Shown: positions 1 to 8,598 of the stretch, piece by piece
Numbering within the stretch: position 1 is the stretch's first letter
Layout of the letters: each line of letters starts with the position of its first letter
From: Spirochaetota bacterium
Lineage (GTDB): Bacteria; Spirochaetota; UBA4802; UBA5550
DNA: 64,000 nucleotides
Reading direction: 5' to 3'
NCBI GenBank assembly: GCA_025457915.1
Contig: JALOTL010000006.1
Span: 186,001 to 250,000 of the forward strand
Program-made: the position numbers and the translations under genes
Notes under the pieces: generated by a model
What the model saw: only the letters and a program-made list of their open reading frames with translations
Told to the model about the DNA's origin: nothing
Databases searched by the model: none

Positions 1-152
1 TTAAATTACAAAATTTTTTAATCGCTTGTTTTTTTTTACATTAATCCCAAAAACTTGTTATATTACAATATCTGTTATCATTAACTTATAATGATAAATA
101 AAAGTAATTAAATATATAAAATATTAATATGTGAGGAAGGTTTTTATACTAT

Positions 153-869
153 ATGAAAACTACCCATGTCATAATCCTATCCGCTGTATTTTTGGCGATA
201 TCGATAACGGTTAATTCCGAAGAAGCCTTCACGGGAAACATATATCTCGCAGGAAGCAACAGGACGGTATTATTGTTCCAGCAGAAAAACAGCGCGTTAA
301 AAAAAGACGGGAAATCAATCCTGAGGCATATATATACTGATACAAACGGGAGGACGGCTGTAATCGAGGACGTGATTTTTGAAAAAGGTTCATTTATCGA
401 ATACCATGTCGAGTTCGCTGATACGGAATGCGGTTGCAAATTGGAAAGGAACGGAAACAAATTGAAATTCGGATTCACAAGGGGAGACACTTCCAAATCC
501 GGGGAGGATGATTATTATCAAAACCTCGTCATGGGGCCCACCCTGAGGAGCTTCATCAAAGCCAACTGGAATCCCATGGAATCAGGGGAGACGGTATATT
601 TTTACCTTCCGGCCATGACACTGATGAGGGTAGCAAGATTCAGAATGTTCAGGCACGATGATTCACCATATAACAGGCCTGGCGTGATCGTCTTTAAAAT
701 GGACCTGTCGAACTTTTTCCTGCGCCCATTCGTAGATCCCGTAGACCTTGTTTATGACGTTAAAACAAAAAGGCTGACGGAGATACACGGTAAAAGTCTT
801 TTACGAAGAAAGGTAAACGGCAAAATGGAAAACCCGGTAGTGGACATATATTACACTTATAAAACGTAA
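153..869 (+). CDS. Secreted hypothetical protein
   Basis: I do not recognise a family. The 238-residue product opens with a typical Sec signal peptide (basic MKTTH, then a hydrophobic core, with cleavage plausible near residue 22 at VNSEE), so it should be periplasmic or secreted. No transmembrane segment follows, and there is one Cys pair (ECGC, about residues 91-94). The start is supported by a GAGGAAGG ribosome-binding sequence, although its spacing to the ATG is long (about 12 nt). A membrane-protein gene follows closely on the same strand, so the two may be co-transcribed. The 152 bases upstream are very AT-rich and hold no gene. Function is unknown. Confidence 0.7.
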   Translation: MKTTHVIILSAVFLAISITVNSEEAFTGNIYLAGSNRTVLLFQQKNSALKKDGKSILRHIYTDTNGRTAVIEDVIFEKGSFIEYHVEFADTECGCKLERNGNKLKFGFTRGDTSKSGEDDYYQNLVMGPTLRSFIKANWNPMESGETVYFYLPAMTLMRVARFRMFRHDDSPYNRPGVIVFKMDLSNFFLRPFVDPVDLVYDVKTKRLTEIHGKSLLRRKVNGKMENPVVDIYYTYKT

Positions 870-894
870 AACATAACAGATGCGGAGAAGAATG

Positions 895-1440
895 ATGTTA
901 AATGCAAAAAAACTGACTCTAATAATAATAAACATAACCGGAGGGGCGGCCGTGCTGGGCAGCTATGCACATGGGATCCTGGCCCATCCAGAAACAGCGG
1001 GGCTCCTGTGGGGTAATGTTCCGACGGAGATCATTCCGTTATACACAGCATCAATGTTTTCGGCTGCAGCGGGTTACCTTGCCTTTACCTTTTTCATTCT
1101 GTTCAGGCTGGATCCAGGGACCGTGAAAATTGCGGGGCGTTTCAATTATAAAATATTTTATGCAATTTATGCCGCGATTCTCGCGCCTTCAGCATTATGG
1201 ATGCCTCTGACCTTTTATATGCTGGCGAATCCATCTCCCTGCATCTGGACGGCAATCAGGACAGTGCTGGCAATCGTCGGCATTTCGTCTGTCGGAATGC
1301 TTGCAGCGCTTGCTCTCATCCGCCCCGTAAATAAAGGGCCGGCCTACATTCTGGCCTTAATCGGAGCCGCCGCTTTTATCATCCAGACGGGGATACTTGA
1401 CGCAATTGTCTGGACCGCTTATTTCCCGGCAGGATATTAA
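895..1440 (+). CDS. Small integral membrane protein
   Basis: The roughly 181-residue product shows about five hydrophobic segments: near the N-terminus (LIIINITGGAAVLGSYA), around residues 45-70, 95-115, 130-150 and at the C-terminal end. It looks like a polytopic inner-membrane protein with little outside the bilayer. The ORF track starts at 880, but GGAG at 884-887 is correctly spaced (7 nt) only for the ATG at 895, so I prefer that start (892 is also possible). It lies just behind the secreted protein gene at 153 and converges with the lipoprotein gene that ends at 1473. I see no family motif and cannot assign a function. Confidence 0.65.
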   Translation: MLNAKKLTLIIINITGGAAVLGSYAHGILAHPETAGLLWGNVPTEIIPLYTASMFSAAAGYLAFTFFILFRLDPGTVKIAGRFNYKIFYAIYAAILAPSALWMPLTFYMLANPSPCIWTAIRTVLAIVGISSVGMLAALALIRPVNKGPAYILALIGAAAFIIQTGILDAIVWTAYFPAGY

Positions 1441-1472
1441 GCCAGAAGATAATCGCATGAATGCAGGCAGCT

Positions 1473-2672
1473 TTACTTGAACACGGGCATGCCGGGTGTG
1501 ATTTTCCCCTGGAAAGCCGCCCCCGCGCCCGAAAGCACGCACTTGGCGATCGTCTGCATGGGAAATTTCACTTCAAGTACCGCTTTTTTCCCGTCGATAA
1601 TTATGAAAATTTTGTCCCCCATCATCATGGTCTCAGCAGCCCTTCCGGATGACACGATTATCTCCGATCCTTTAACTTCGCGTACCCTGCCTGCCAGCTG
1701 TCCGGCAAGGTCTATCCTTGACGCTTCAGTCGCCCTGTCTTTACGCAGCCCAAACAGCTGTGCGAGAAGATTTTTGTTCCTGAAGCTCCTGTCGAACTTG
1801 TTGACCGGAACAGACTCGTTCTCAAGGTTCCAGTAAAACGAATCGAACATGTCCTCCGTCCCGTCGTATTCGCCTGACGATGAAACGGCGAACCATTTGT
1901 CCCTCCCGCACAGCATGATGCTTCCAAGGTGCTTCCCCGTCCTGAATTCATAAAACGCCACAAGGCGGCCGTTGTGTTTCACCAGAATATCGTTCGCTGA
2001 ATCAGATGAAAAAGATACGTAATAATTATTCCATTCACCGATACCCAGGGTAATGCTTGCCTGGTGTCTTTTGACTTCCTGGAACCCGGGTAGAGAGATA
2101 AATGACGTCCAGCCGCTGCCGCGTCCGTCAGTGGAGCCTATTATAAGCATCGAACGCCCGAACAGCCAGAGGAACGGCCTTGAAAAGCTCATGCTTTTCC
2201 CGCCGGCGCCGTCTGTTATCTGCATATCCGTGATTATTGCATTAACGCTATCCTGACCGGCAACCGGCGCGTTTCCCTTCCTTGTTCCCGTTATTGCGAC
2301 ATTGTATCTTTTATCCGGGCTTGTCATCTGAATATTATTGTGGTAATTCGGTCCGTTAAGCTTGAAATACGGGGTTTTCATCATGTCGAGCGATTCACAT
2401 TTTGGGCGGTCATCGGTTATCAACCCCATGGCACCATTGAATAAAACGTAATTACCGTCAGTGGTGACGATAAGAAGATGCCTTTTATCCGGGCTAATGA
2501 CAGCCTTTTTTATCGTCAGGAATTCCTTGAGGCTCCTCCTGCTTTCATTCAGCTTGAGATCGACGGATTTCTGCCCTGAACTCACTGTCGCAAGCGGAGG
2601 TATGGAAGCGCATGAAATGATAAACAATGCTGAAAAAATAATGAAAATAACCTTAATTTTTTTTCTCATCAT
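1473..2672 (-). CDS. Predicted lipoprotein, unknown function
   Basis: The product (about 399 residues) begins MMRKKIKV, followed by a hydrophobic stretch ending in a clear lipobox (FIISC). It should therefore be a lipid-anchored envelope protein. The body has features seen in WD40/beta-propeller-like proteins (repeated 'SPDKRHLLIV', 'SPDKRYNVAI' strands), and its middle reads as beta-rich, but I would not assign a named family. The start at 2672 is chosen because GGAG sits 6 nt upstream; the track's start at 2690 would put this Shine-Dalgarno sequence inside the gene. The gene lies downstream of the CsgG-like/PEGA gene (44-base gap), so the two are probably co-transcribed with the TPR lipoprotein gene further upstream. 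Confidence 0.7.
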   Translation of the reverse strand: MMRKKIKVIFIIFSALFIISCASIPPLATVSSGQKSVDLKLNESRRSLKEFLTIKKAVISPDKRHLLIVTTDGNYVLFNGAMGLITDDRPKCESLDMMKTPYFKLNGPNYHNNIQMTSPDKRYNVAITGTRKGNAPVAGQDSVNAIITDMQITDGAGGKSMSFSRPFLWLFGRSMLIIGSTDGRGSGWTSFISLPGFQEVKRHQASITLGIGEWNNYYVSFSSDSANDILVKHNGRLVAFYEFRTGKHLGSIMLCGRDKWFAVSSSGEYDGTEDMFDSFYWNLENESVPVNKFDRSFRNKNLLAQLFGLRKDRATEASRIDLAGQLAGRVREVKGSEIIVSSGRAAETMMMGDKIFIIIDGKKAVLEVKFPMQTIAKCVLSGAGAAFQGKITPGMPVFK

Positions 2673-2716
2673 GACAGGCTCCATTATCATTTATGGTTTT
2701 GGATCAAACACTCTGA

Positions 2717-4216
2717 CTATTTGAAATTCGCGACCCTGGCTTCCTCGGCCGCAGGGGTTTCACCGTAGTGCTCTATGATGTATTTAAGCGTGTCCCTGGT
2801 CTTGGATTTGTTTCCCATTACATGATAAACCTTGGCCATGCCGTAATAAGCCTCGGCCCTGATCATGGCATCCGGATACCTGTTCACCAGCGTCTGGAAA
2901 GTTTCAAGGGCCTCTGGAAATCTTTTCAGGTTAACCATTTCAATGTGTCCTTTCCTGTAATACGCCTGGTTAACCTCCGGCGAATCCGAGTATTCATCAA
3001 TGAATTTCTTGTACGAAGCGACCGCGCCCTCCCAGTTGCCGGAGTTTTCGAGTCCGAGCCCGCTCTGGAAAAGCTGGAGGCTGAGCCTCTCGAGGTTCAC
3101 GCTTTTGCTGTTTATCGTCCTCGGAACAATATCGATGACCTCCTCGGCGGTTTTGAAACCGGCGAGCCTGAGCTTGAGGTCATGCTTACCCTTCTGTATA
3201 GAATAAACAAGCGGGGTGTTACCGCATGGTGCCCCGTCTATGAAGACCTCGGCGCCTGACGGGACGCTTGCGAGCTTCAGCGTGGCGATTCGGTTGTTGA
3301 GCACGTCGTTTACGGCCGCGGCTATCGACTTTGACAGGGGACGCAGAACGGACGGGGACGTTATATCCATGCTGCCGAGGTACACGACCCTCCTGTCCGC
3401 GGTTTCGAAAATCCGGTAGTTGACGGAGATGACGTCCTTGAAGGAACGGATATCCCCCTCGACCATGTATCCTATTCCGATATTCGTGAAGCTGGCGGCG
3501 ATATTGTCGTTTTCAACGACGCCGATCATTTCCAAAATTTTTTCATTCACGAGGGACCTGGCATATTTCCTTTCCACTACGAAAAGGTCCTTGTAGGCGC
3601 CGAGTTCGCTGTTCAGGACCTCCGGGAGGACGCCGCACAAGGCAGTTTTCTGAACGGCCGGGCTGAAATCCTTGAACCTTGCGACTGATATCCTGGGCTT
3701 TTTCGCGTCGGGCAGTTCCTTTTCCCTCGCGGATACGGACTCCACTGTCAGGGAGCGGCGCATTTCCCTTTCTATGTCGATTGCGGCGGCCGGGATGTCG
3801 TTAACAGTGCATCCCCTCGACTGTACGATCATCCAGTTGTCTATGTTGACAGTGCGTTCGTCAACCTCGTAGCCGTTTTCCATTTTCGCAATGGTTCCCA
3901 CCGTAAGATAATTTATCTTCAGAGTCTTTCCAATGCCCTTCAGCGCCTCGAGGTCTCCGAATCCCACCTGCGCCATTTCCAGTTTGGCAAGGTAATTCTT
4001 GATAGCCCCTTCCCTCCTTACGGTAATCTGTTTGATCCCCGTCATGCCGGTTTCAATCAGGGTGGATACCGCGAATCCCGCCTTCTCTGATTCCCCGGCC
4101 GAAGTTGTTGAATCGTCGAACCTGGCCACGGCGAGCCTGATCCCTTCATCCTGTGAAAAGAGCGATGCAGCGACGGCGGATGCCAAGATAACGGATGTAA
4201 TTATGACTTTTTTCAT
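2717..4216 (-). CDS. CsgG/TolB-N-like, PEGA and TPR domain protein
   Basis: This is a 499-residue exported protein (signal peptide MKKVIITSVILASAVAASLFS). Two repeats near residues 20-130 and 165-310 resemble the CsgG/TolB-N-type fold found in outer-membrane assembly proteins (IRLAVARFDD..., RISVARFKDF...). A PEGA domain follows at about 320-385 (VPSGAEVFIDG, GKHDLKLRLAGF), and then TPR-type helical repeats to the C-terminus (ALETFQTLVNRYPDA). PEGA domains are common in envelope proteins and act in surface binding. The ATG at 4216 is separated by a single base from the stop of the upstream TPR lipoprotein gene, indicating translational coupling; the track's extra 12 residues overlap that gene. 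It is probably a periplasmic envelope-assembly or signalling component, but the substrate is unknown. Confidence 0.75.
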   Translation of the reverse strand: MKKVIITSVILASAVAASLFSQDEGIRLAVARFDDSTTSAGESEKAGFAVSTLIETGMTGIKQITVRREGAIKNYLAKLEMAQVGFGDLEALKGIGKTLKINYLTVGTIAKMENGYEVDERTVNIDNWMIVQSRGCTVNDIPAAAIDIEREMRRSLTVESVSAREKELPDAKKPRISVARFKDFSPAVQKTALCGVLPEVLNSELGAYKDLFVVERKYARSLVNEKILEMIGVVENDNIAASFTNIGIGYMVEGDIRSFKDVISVNYRIFETADRRVVYLGSMDITSPSVLRPLSKSIAAAVNDVLNNRIATLKLASVPSGAEVFIDGAPCGNTPLVYSIQKGKHDLKLRLAGFKTAEEVIDIVPRTINSKSVNLERLSLQLFQSGLGLENSGNWEGAVASYKKFIDEYSDSPEVNQAYYRKGHIEMVNLKRFPEALETFQTLVNRYPDAMIRAEAYYGMAKVYHVMGNKSKTRDTLKYIIEHYGETPAAEEARVANFK

Positions 4217-4217
4217 G

Positions 4218-4961
4218 TCAGCCTCCCAGTTCCTTGATCCAGAACAGGACAAGGGGACGTTCCGCGCAGTCAGGCTTCATCTGTATGTACTTCCTGTAAT
4301 TCTGTATGGCGGGCCCGGCCTGTTTGAGCTTGGTATCGTATATGATGCCGAGGTTCTTGTAAGGTGTCGGCAGTTCCGGGGCGAGCTTCTTCACCTTTTC
4401 AAATTCCTTCACTGCCTCGGCCGTATTGCCGAGCATCGAGCTGATGACGCCGAGATTGTTATGCGCCTGGTAGAGCGCATCGTCAAGCTTCACGGCCGTC
4501 CTGTATTCGCCCTCGGCCTCCCTGTACTTCATCATCTTGTAAAAGGCGTTGCCCAGCTCGAAATGGGAAAGCGCGTAATCCGCCTTGAGGGATATTGAAG
4601 TCTTAAGCTCATCAACCGCCTCGGTATATCTTCCGGCTCCTATGTAGGATTTACCCAGCAGGTAATATGAAAGATACTGGTTGGGCTGGTATTTGATGGC
4701 CTCCCTGGATGAATTGATTGCAGATACGGCATCTCCCTTCTCGGACTGTATGTTGGCGATTTTTGTATAGATCTGGGCCTTTTCAAAATCCTCTTTAACG
4801 CCTCCCAACGAATCCTTGAGCTTTTTAATCTCAACGTTCACCTCGGCGTTACCGGAAAGCTTCATTTCTTTTTCCATTATTTCCTGCGGGCTCTTTTTGC
4901 ATGCAGCAGTAAAAAAAACCGTGGACGCACAGGCGATAATAGTTATAATTTGTATATACAA
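4218..4961 (-). CDS. TPR-repeat lipoprotein
   Basis: The 247-residue product has a lipoprotein signal (lipobox FTAAC, Cys21) followed by six or so tetratricopeptide repeats between residues 60 and 235, with the usual pattern (YLLGKSYIGAGRYTEAVDEL; AHNNLGVISSMLGNTAEAVKEF). Such repeats form a helical protein-binding scaffold, here on the periplasmic face of a membrane. The start codon is TTG at 4961, preceded at ideal distance by AGGAGG, which fixes the start. The gene leads a three-gene minus-strand operon with the CsgG/PEGA/TPR protein and the lipoprotein at 1473. It is probably part of one envelope complex, which is an inference from gene order. Confidence 0.8.
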   Translation of the reverse strand: MYIQIITIIACASTVFFTAACKKSPQEIMEKEMKLSGNAEVNVEIKKLKDSLGGVKEDFEKAQIYTKIANIQSEKGDAVSAINSSREAIKYQPNQYLSYYLLGKSYIGAGRYTEAVDELKTSISLKADYALSHFELGNAFYKMMKYREAEGEYRTAVKLDDALYQAHNNLGVISSMLGNTAEAVKEFEKVKKLAPELPTPYKNLGIIYDTKLKQAGPAIQNYRKYIQMKPDCAERPLVLFWIKELGG

Positions 4962-5222
4962 GATATCCTCCTGAAAATCATGTAGTAATCAGCAACAAAG
5001 TTGAAAGGCTCCTTCCCGTGAATGCGATGATAAAAAATCAATTGAGAAAGGATAAAATAAAATAATTAAATATTATTATTGAGGCATTATATCCGTGTTG
5101 ATCGTTTATTCAACTAATTTTTGATAAATTGTCATCATCCGGACCCTGCTGTACTGATTTTAATGGTTCATATGCAATCATTAAAACCAGCAGCGTTTGC
5201 ACTGCCCATATCCGAGATGTTA

Positions 5223-5251
5223 TTGACTTAATTTTTTCGCGCATATAAACT
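5223..5251 (+). promoter_or_regulatory. Sigma70-type promoter upstream of pfkA
   Basis: TTGACT (5223-5228) and TAAACT (5246-5251) are spaced by 17 bases. They lie in the 320-base AT-rich gap between the divergent TPR lipoprotein gene and pfkA. Transcription would begin near 5258, leaving a short leader with AAGGAG just before the ATG. I see nothing else in this gap (4962-5281) beyond AT-rich sequence. Confidence 0.45.
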
Positions 5252-5281
5252 TGAAAAATAATAATATAAAGGAGATATGCC

Positions 5282-6376
5282 ATGGCTTTAAAAAAGGTCG
5301 GTATACTCACGGGCGGGGGCGATTGTTCAGGGCTTAACGCGGTCATAAGGGCCGTGACCAGGGCCGCGGCAATAGAACACGGCGCAAAGGTGCTGGGGAT
5401 CGAGGGCGGATTCGAGGGCCTGATTACGGCACATACCCAGGAACTGACGGTCCGGAATACCAGGGACATACTTACCCTCGGCGGAACCATACTCGGTACC
5501 ACCAACAAGGGGAACCCTTTCGAGTTCAGGGAGATTAAGCCCGACGGCTCAATAGGCGTACACGACTATTCGGACAGGGCGGTCGATAATTTCAACAAGA
5601 TGGGCCTGGACTGCCTGTTCGTCGTCGGAGGAGAGGGGACCCTTGAGATCGGGTACCGCTTTTTCCTCAAGGGCGTGCCCGTAATCGGGATCCCGAAAAC
5701 GATCGACAACGATCTGGATAAAACCGATTATACGTTCGGATACCAGACCGCCGTAGAAGTCGCCTGCGATGCGATGGACCGTCTCCAGACGACAGGCCGG
5801 AGCCACCAGCGCGTCATGATACTCGAGGTGATGGGCAGGACCGCCGGCTGGATAGCGATAGACGCCGGAGTTGCCGGGGGCGCGCATATAATACTCATAC
5901 CGGAGATACCCTTCAACATCGACCGTGTAGTGGAAAAAATAAAATTCAGGGCCGAGGGCGGCAGTCCGTTCAGCATCATCATGGTGGCGGAGGGCGCGAA
6001 GGAGGAAGGCGGCGACGTGATAACCCAGGCGTCCGCCTCGACAAGGCTCCAGGGCGTCCCACAGCTCGGCGGCGTGGGATTCTACCTGGCTGATCAGATT
6101 AAAAAGAGGATCGATCTGGAGGTCAGGTGCACGGTCCTTGGCCACATCCAGAGGGGCGGTTCGCCGTGCGCGTTCGACCGCGTGCTGGGAACAAGGCTGG
6201 GAAGCCATGCCGTCAGGGCCGCTGCGGAAGGCTCTTTCGGGACCATGGTCGCCCTTAAAACCCCCGACATGACTCTTGTACCCCTGAAGGAGCTCGCTGG
6301 CAAGGTGCGCAGCGTGCCTGTGGATTCACAGCTCATTCAATGCGCTGAATCCATAGGAATAAGCATGGGACGGTGA
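5282..6376 (+). CDS. pfkA: 6-phosphofructokinase
   Basis: This enzyme phosphorylates fructose 6-phosphate to fructose 1,6-bisphosphate in the cytoplasm, the committed step of glycolysis. The 364-residue protein carries all family signatures: the nucleotide loop GGGDCSG (11-17), GGEGT (116-120), the catalytic PKTIDND (138-144, Asp142 as general base), EVMGR (182-186) and GHIQRGG. The phosphoryl-donor site is mixed. Gly119 corresponds to the Gly typical of ATP enzymes, while Lys139 occupies the position that is Gly in classical ATP-PFK and Lys in pyrophosphate-dependent and group III enzymes. I therefore favour ATP, but a PPi-type ancestry is evident. The start is fixed by AAGGAG at good spacing. 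The thioesterase gene follows 37 bases downstream. Confidence 0.93.
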   Translation: MALKKVGILTGGGDCSGLNAVIRAVTRAAAIEHGAKVLGIEGGFEGLITAHTQELTVRNTRDILTLGGTILGTTNKGNPFEFREIKPDGSIGVHDYSDRAVDNFNKMGLDCLFVVGGEGTLEIGYRFFLKGVPVIGIPKTIDNDLDKTDYTFGYQTAVEVACDAMDRLQTTGRSHQRVMILEVMGRTAGWIAIDAGVAGGAHIILIPEIPFNIDRVVEKIKFRAEGGSPFSIIMVAEGAKEEGGDVITQASASTRLQGVPQLGGVGFYLADQIKKRIDLEVRCTVLGHIQRGGSPCAFDRVLGTRLGSHAVRAAAEGSFGTMVALKTPDMTLVPLKELAGKVRSVPVDSQLIQCAESIGISMGR

Positions 6377-6413
6377 GAAACATTTAAAACCGATCTGAAG
6401 CAGGGAATATCCT

Positions 6414-6908
6414 ATGGAATCAAAAAAAGTAAAAGACAGCAGGGTAACCATAATCCAGCACATGACGCAGCAGGACGCTAATTTTTTCGGTAACGTCCAC
6501 GGCGGAATAATCATGAAGCTCATCGACAACACGGCCGGAATAGTCGCTGTCCGTCATACCCAGAAAAACTGCGTGACAGCCTCGATCGACCGGCTCGACT
6601 TCCACCATCCGGTATTTGTCGGCGACCTTCTTCGGATCACCGCGGGCATCAATTTTACCGGAAAGACCTCGATGGAGCTGGGGGTGCGCGTTGAATCGGA
6701 AAACGTCCTTTCTGGCGAGGTTAAACACACCGCTTCCGCCTACCTCACTTTTGTCTGCATCGATCAGAATGGGAATCCATCGGACGTGCCACCTGTTATC
6801 TTTGAGACAGAAGATGAAAAAAGAAGGAACTGCGAGGCTCAGCGGCGACGTGAAAACAGGCTCAGGGAAAAAACAAGCGAGAAAATCTGCAATGCCTGCG
6901 ATACCTGA
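6414..6908 (+). CDS. Acyl-CoA thioesterase, hot-dog fold
   Basis: The 164-residue protein belongs to the cytosolic acyl-CoA hydrolase branch of the hot-dog superfamily (YciA/BACH-like), which hydrolyses acyl-CoA to free acid and CoA. The family core is present: M-x-Q-x-D-ANFFGNVHGGIIMKLID (residues 19-42), with the conserved N and D of the active site, then DFHHPVFVGDLL and a strand ending ASAYLTFVCID. The C-terminal tail after residue 135 is charged (EDEKRRNCEAQRRRENRLREKTSEK) and probably a helix. It follows pfkA closely on the same strand, so the two may share a transcript. Substrate chain length cannot be read from the sequence. Confidence 0.85.
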   Translation: MESKKVKDSRVTIIQHMTQQDANFFGNVHGGIIMKLIDNTAGIVAVRHTQKNCVTASIDRLDFHHPVFVGDLLRITAGINFTGKTSMELGVRVESENVLSGEVKHTASAYLTFVCIDQNGNPSDVPPVIFETEDEKRRNCEAQRRRENRLREKTSEKICNACDT

Positions 6909-7173
6909 AATGCTGAGATAAAATCCCGGATTTGTAATTTTAATTCTGGAATCGCCTTACTTAGGCATGCATCATGTCTATGCCATAAAGTCACATACTC
7001 AAGATATAAAACAAACCGGGGACGTAAACGATTTTGCCACAAGAGAGATACCGGAAGGCATATTGAATAACGAAGATGCGCACATGGATAAGATCGAGGA
7101 ACCGCAGGAGCAGATTGAACAGATGTCTCTTCAGATATTCCTCAGCACCCGGACCTGATGCAGTAAGATGCGG

Positions 7174-7917
7174 CTAAAGGACCTTGTCAACGCAATAGAT
7201 GAAAGATACTCCGGCAAATCCCTCAAAACCGGTCAGAATGGATTTGTCTTTGAAGTTGTTGATTCTCACCGCCCATGCGTCCCTGACCCTTCTCACCACC
7301 TGGCCGGACAGGTAGAGATATCTCATGCCGCCGTCAATCGAAAGCACCACCCTTTGTGTAATCTTGATATTCACGCCTGCGTCCGCCGCACCGGAAACGC
7401 CGGGAAAATTGTAGGTGATCTTTTCCCTCATCGGGCCAACATAGATCAGGCTTCCGTAATATGACGGAAGGGAGTAATACATGAGCGGGTTGACGGCCTC
7501 AGCGGAATAAGAACTGAATTTCTTGTTTCCCCATATGTAATGAAAAGCAACTTGCGGTCCCAGCCATAACCGGAAGTGGTTCGTTTTTATAAGGGCTATG
7601 CAGACAGTATAGCCGATATTTATCCGGTGAAGGTTTATGTCCTTATATATATTATCGGAAAACCTCTGGTACCCAAGGTTGAGCCTGTAGCTTACGCGTA
7701 CCTCCTCTGTCGGTACAGTGTCGAATACCAGACCGCCCCCATATGCAAGACCCCTTCCGGATCCCTCCCTTTTTGTAACTGACGACTCCCTGACGCGCAT
7801 GGACAGGGCACTGTAACCGAAATTGCCGCTCAAACCGAACCCTAAAGCATATAAACCGGTATTCATGAAAAGCGGAAAAACAAGAACTCCCGGCAGCAGA
7901 ATGCTTAAAGTCTTCAT
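7174..7917 (-). CDS. Predicted outer-membrane beta-barrel protein
   Basis: The 247-residue product has a signal peptide (MKTLSILLPGVLVFPLFMNTGLYA) and then alternating hydrophobic/polar strands rich in Gly and aromatic residues (LGFGLSGNFGYSAL, VSYRLNLGYQRF, RLWLGPQVAFHY, INIKITQRVVLSIDGGMRY), ending with a strand (FAGVSFIYCV). This is the pattern of a small 8-stranded outer-membrane barrel. No specific family is recognised. The ORF track begins at a GTG at 7920, but AGGGG is better spaced for the ATG at 7917. The gene stands alone, convergent with the thioesterase gene. The 265 bases between the two hold only a weak 63-codon ORF that I do not accept. Confidence 0.7.
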   Translation of the reverse strand: MKTLSILLPGVLVFPLFMNTGLYALGFGLSGNFGYSALSMRVRESSVTKREGSGRGLAYGGGLVFDTVPTEEVRVSYRLNLGYQRFSDNIYKDINLHRINIGYTVCIALIKTNHFRLWLGPQVAFHYIWGNKKFSSYSAEAVNPLMYYSLPSYYGSLIYVGPMREKITYNFPGVSGAADAGVNIKITQRVVLSIDGGMRYLYLSGQVVRRVRDAWAVRINNFKDKSILTGFEGFAGVSFIYCVDKVL

Positions 7918-8159
7918 CACTACCCCTTAGCTTATATTACAATCATGATTGATATCTGCAGAATCGGTAATATTTATACCAATTAATACCGGATGTATTT
8001 ATTAAAATTCATTAAATAAGAGCAAATCAAAAATTATTTGTTCACAGTTTTTTTATATTTTATCAAGAAAACCCTGTAAATGAGATATAATTTTCTCTTA
8101 GCACCGATTAAACCGCTGAATAAATCAGCCAACTCCCTGTATTATATTTAAGCATTTAT

Positions 8160-8176
8160 ATATCCCGCCGGGATAT
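8160..8176. promoter_or_regulatory. Inverted repeat in the long gap upstream of formate dehydrogenase
   Basis: The 681-base gap between the barrel gene and the formate dehydrogenase gene is strongly AT-rich and contains no convincing ORF. Its most striking element is ATATCCCG-C-CGGGATAT, a perfect 8-base inverted repeat with a one-base spacer, followed at once by GCCGGC and GCATGC. It lies about 420 bases upstream of the dehydrogenase start. It could be an operator for either divergent gene; the assignment is inference. Confidence 0.35.
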
Positions 8177-8598
8177 GCCGGCATGCACTATCAGTTTTAA
8201 TCCATGATAAGCGGCTTTCAATTATTATTAGAATCTTTTCAAAGTTTTCAAATAGGAGCAATTTTAATCCAATAAATTTCTTTAAATAAAAGACCAATTA
8301 TTCCAAGAAATTACAAATAATTACTTTATAATTGAATGAAATTAACATAATATATCTAAAAATTTAAAATTATCCCTCAAAAAAATAAATATTTCTTGAT
8401 AACGGGCAGTGTTTTTTAAAAAATAATTAAATCTTCAGATTTTATGGATTTATAAGTGATTCCAATTCTTATACATCGACCATACGGATTATTTACCACG
8501 CACAGACAGTTCGTGACTTACTACAGTTATCATGAACAATATTTTGAATACTCACATAATATTTATTTAAAACCACATAAAACCAAAGGAGATTTTCT

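Noticed and set aside
6967-7158. 63-codon ORF between thioesterase and barrel gene
   Set aside because: No ribosome-binding site, no family likeness; probably chance.
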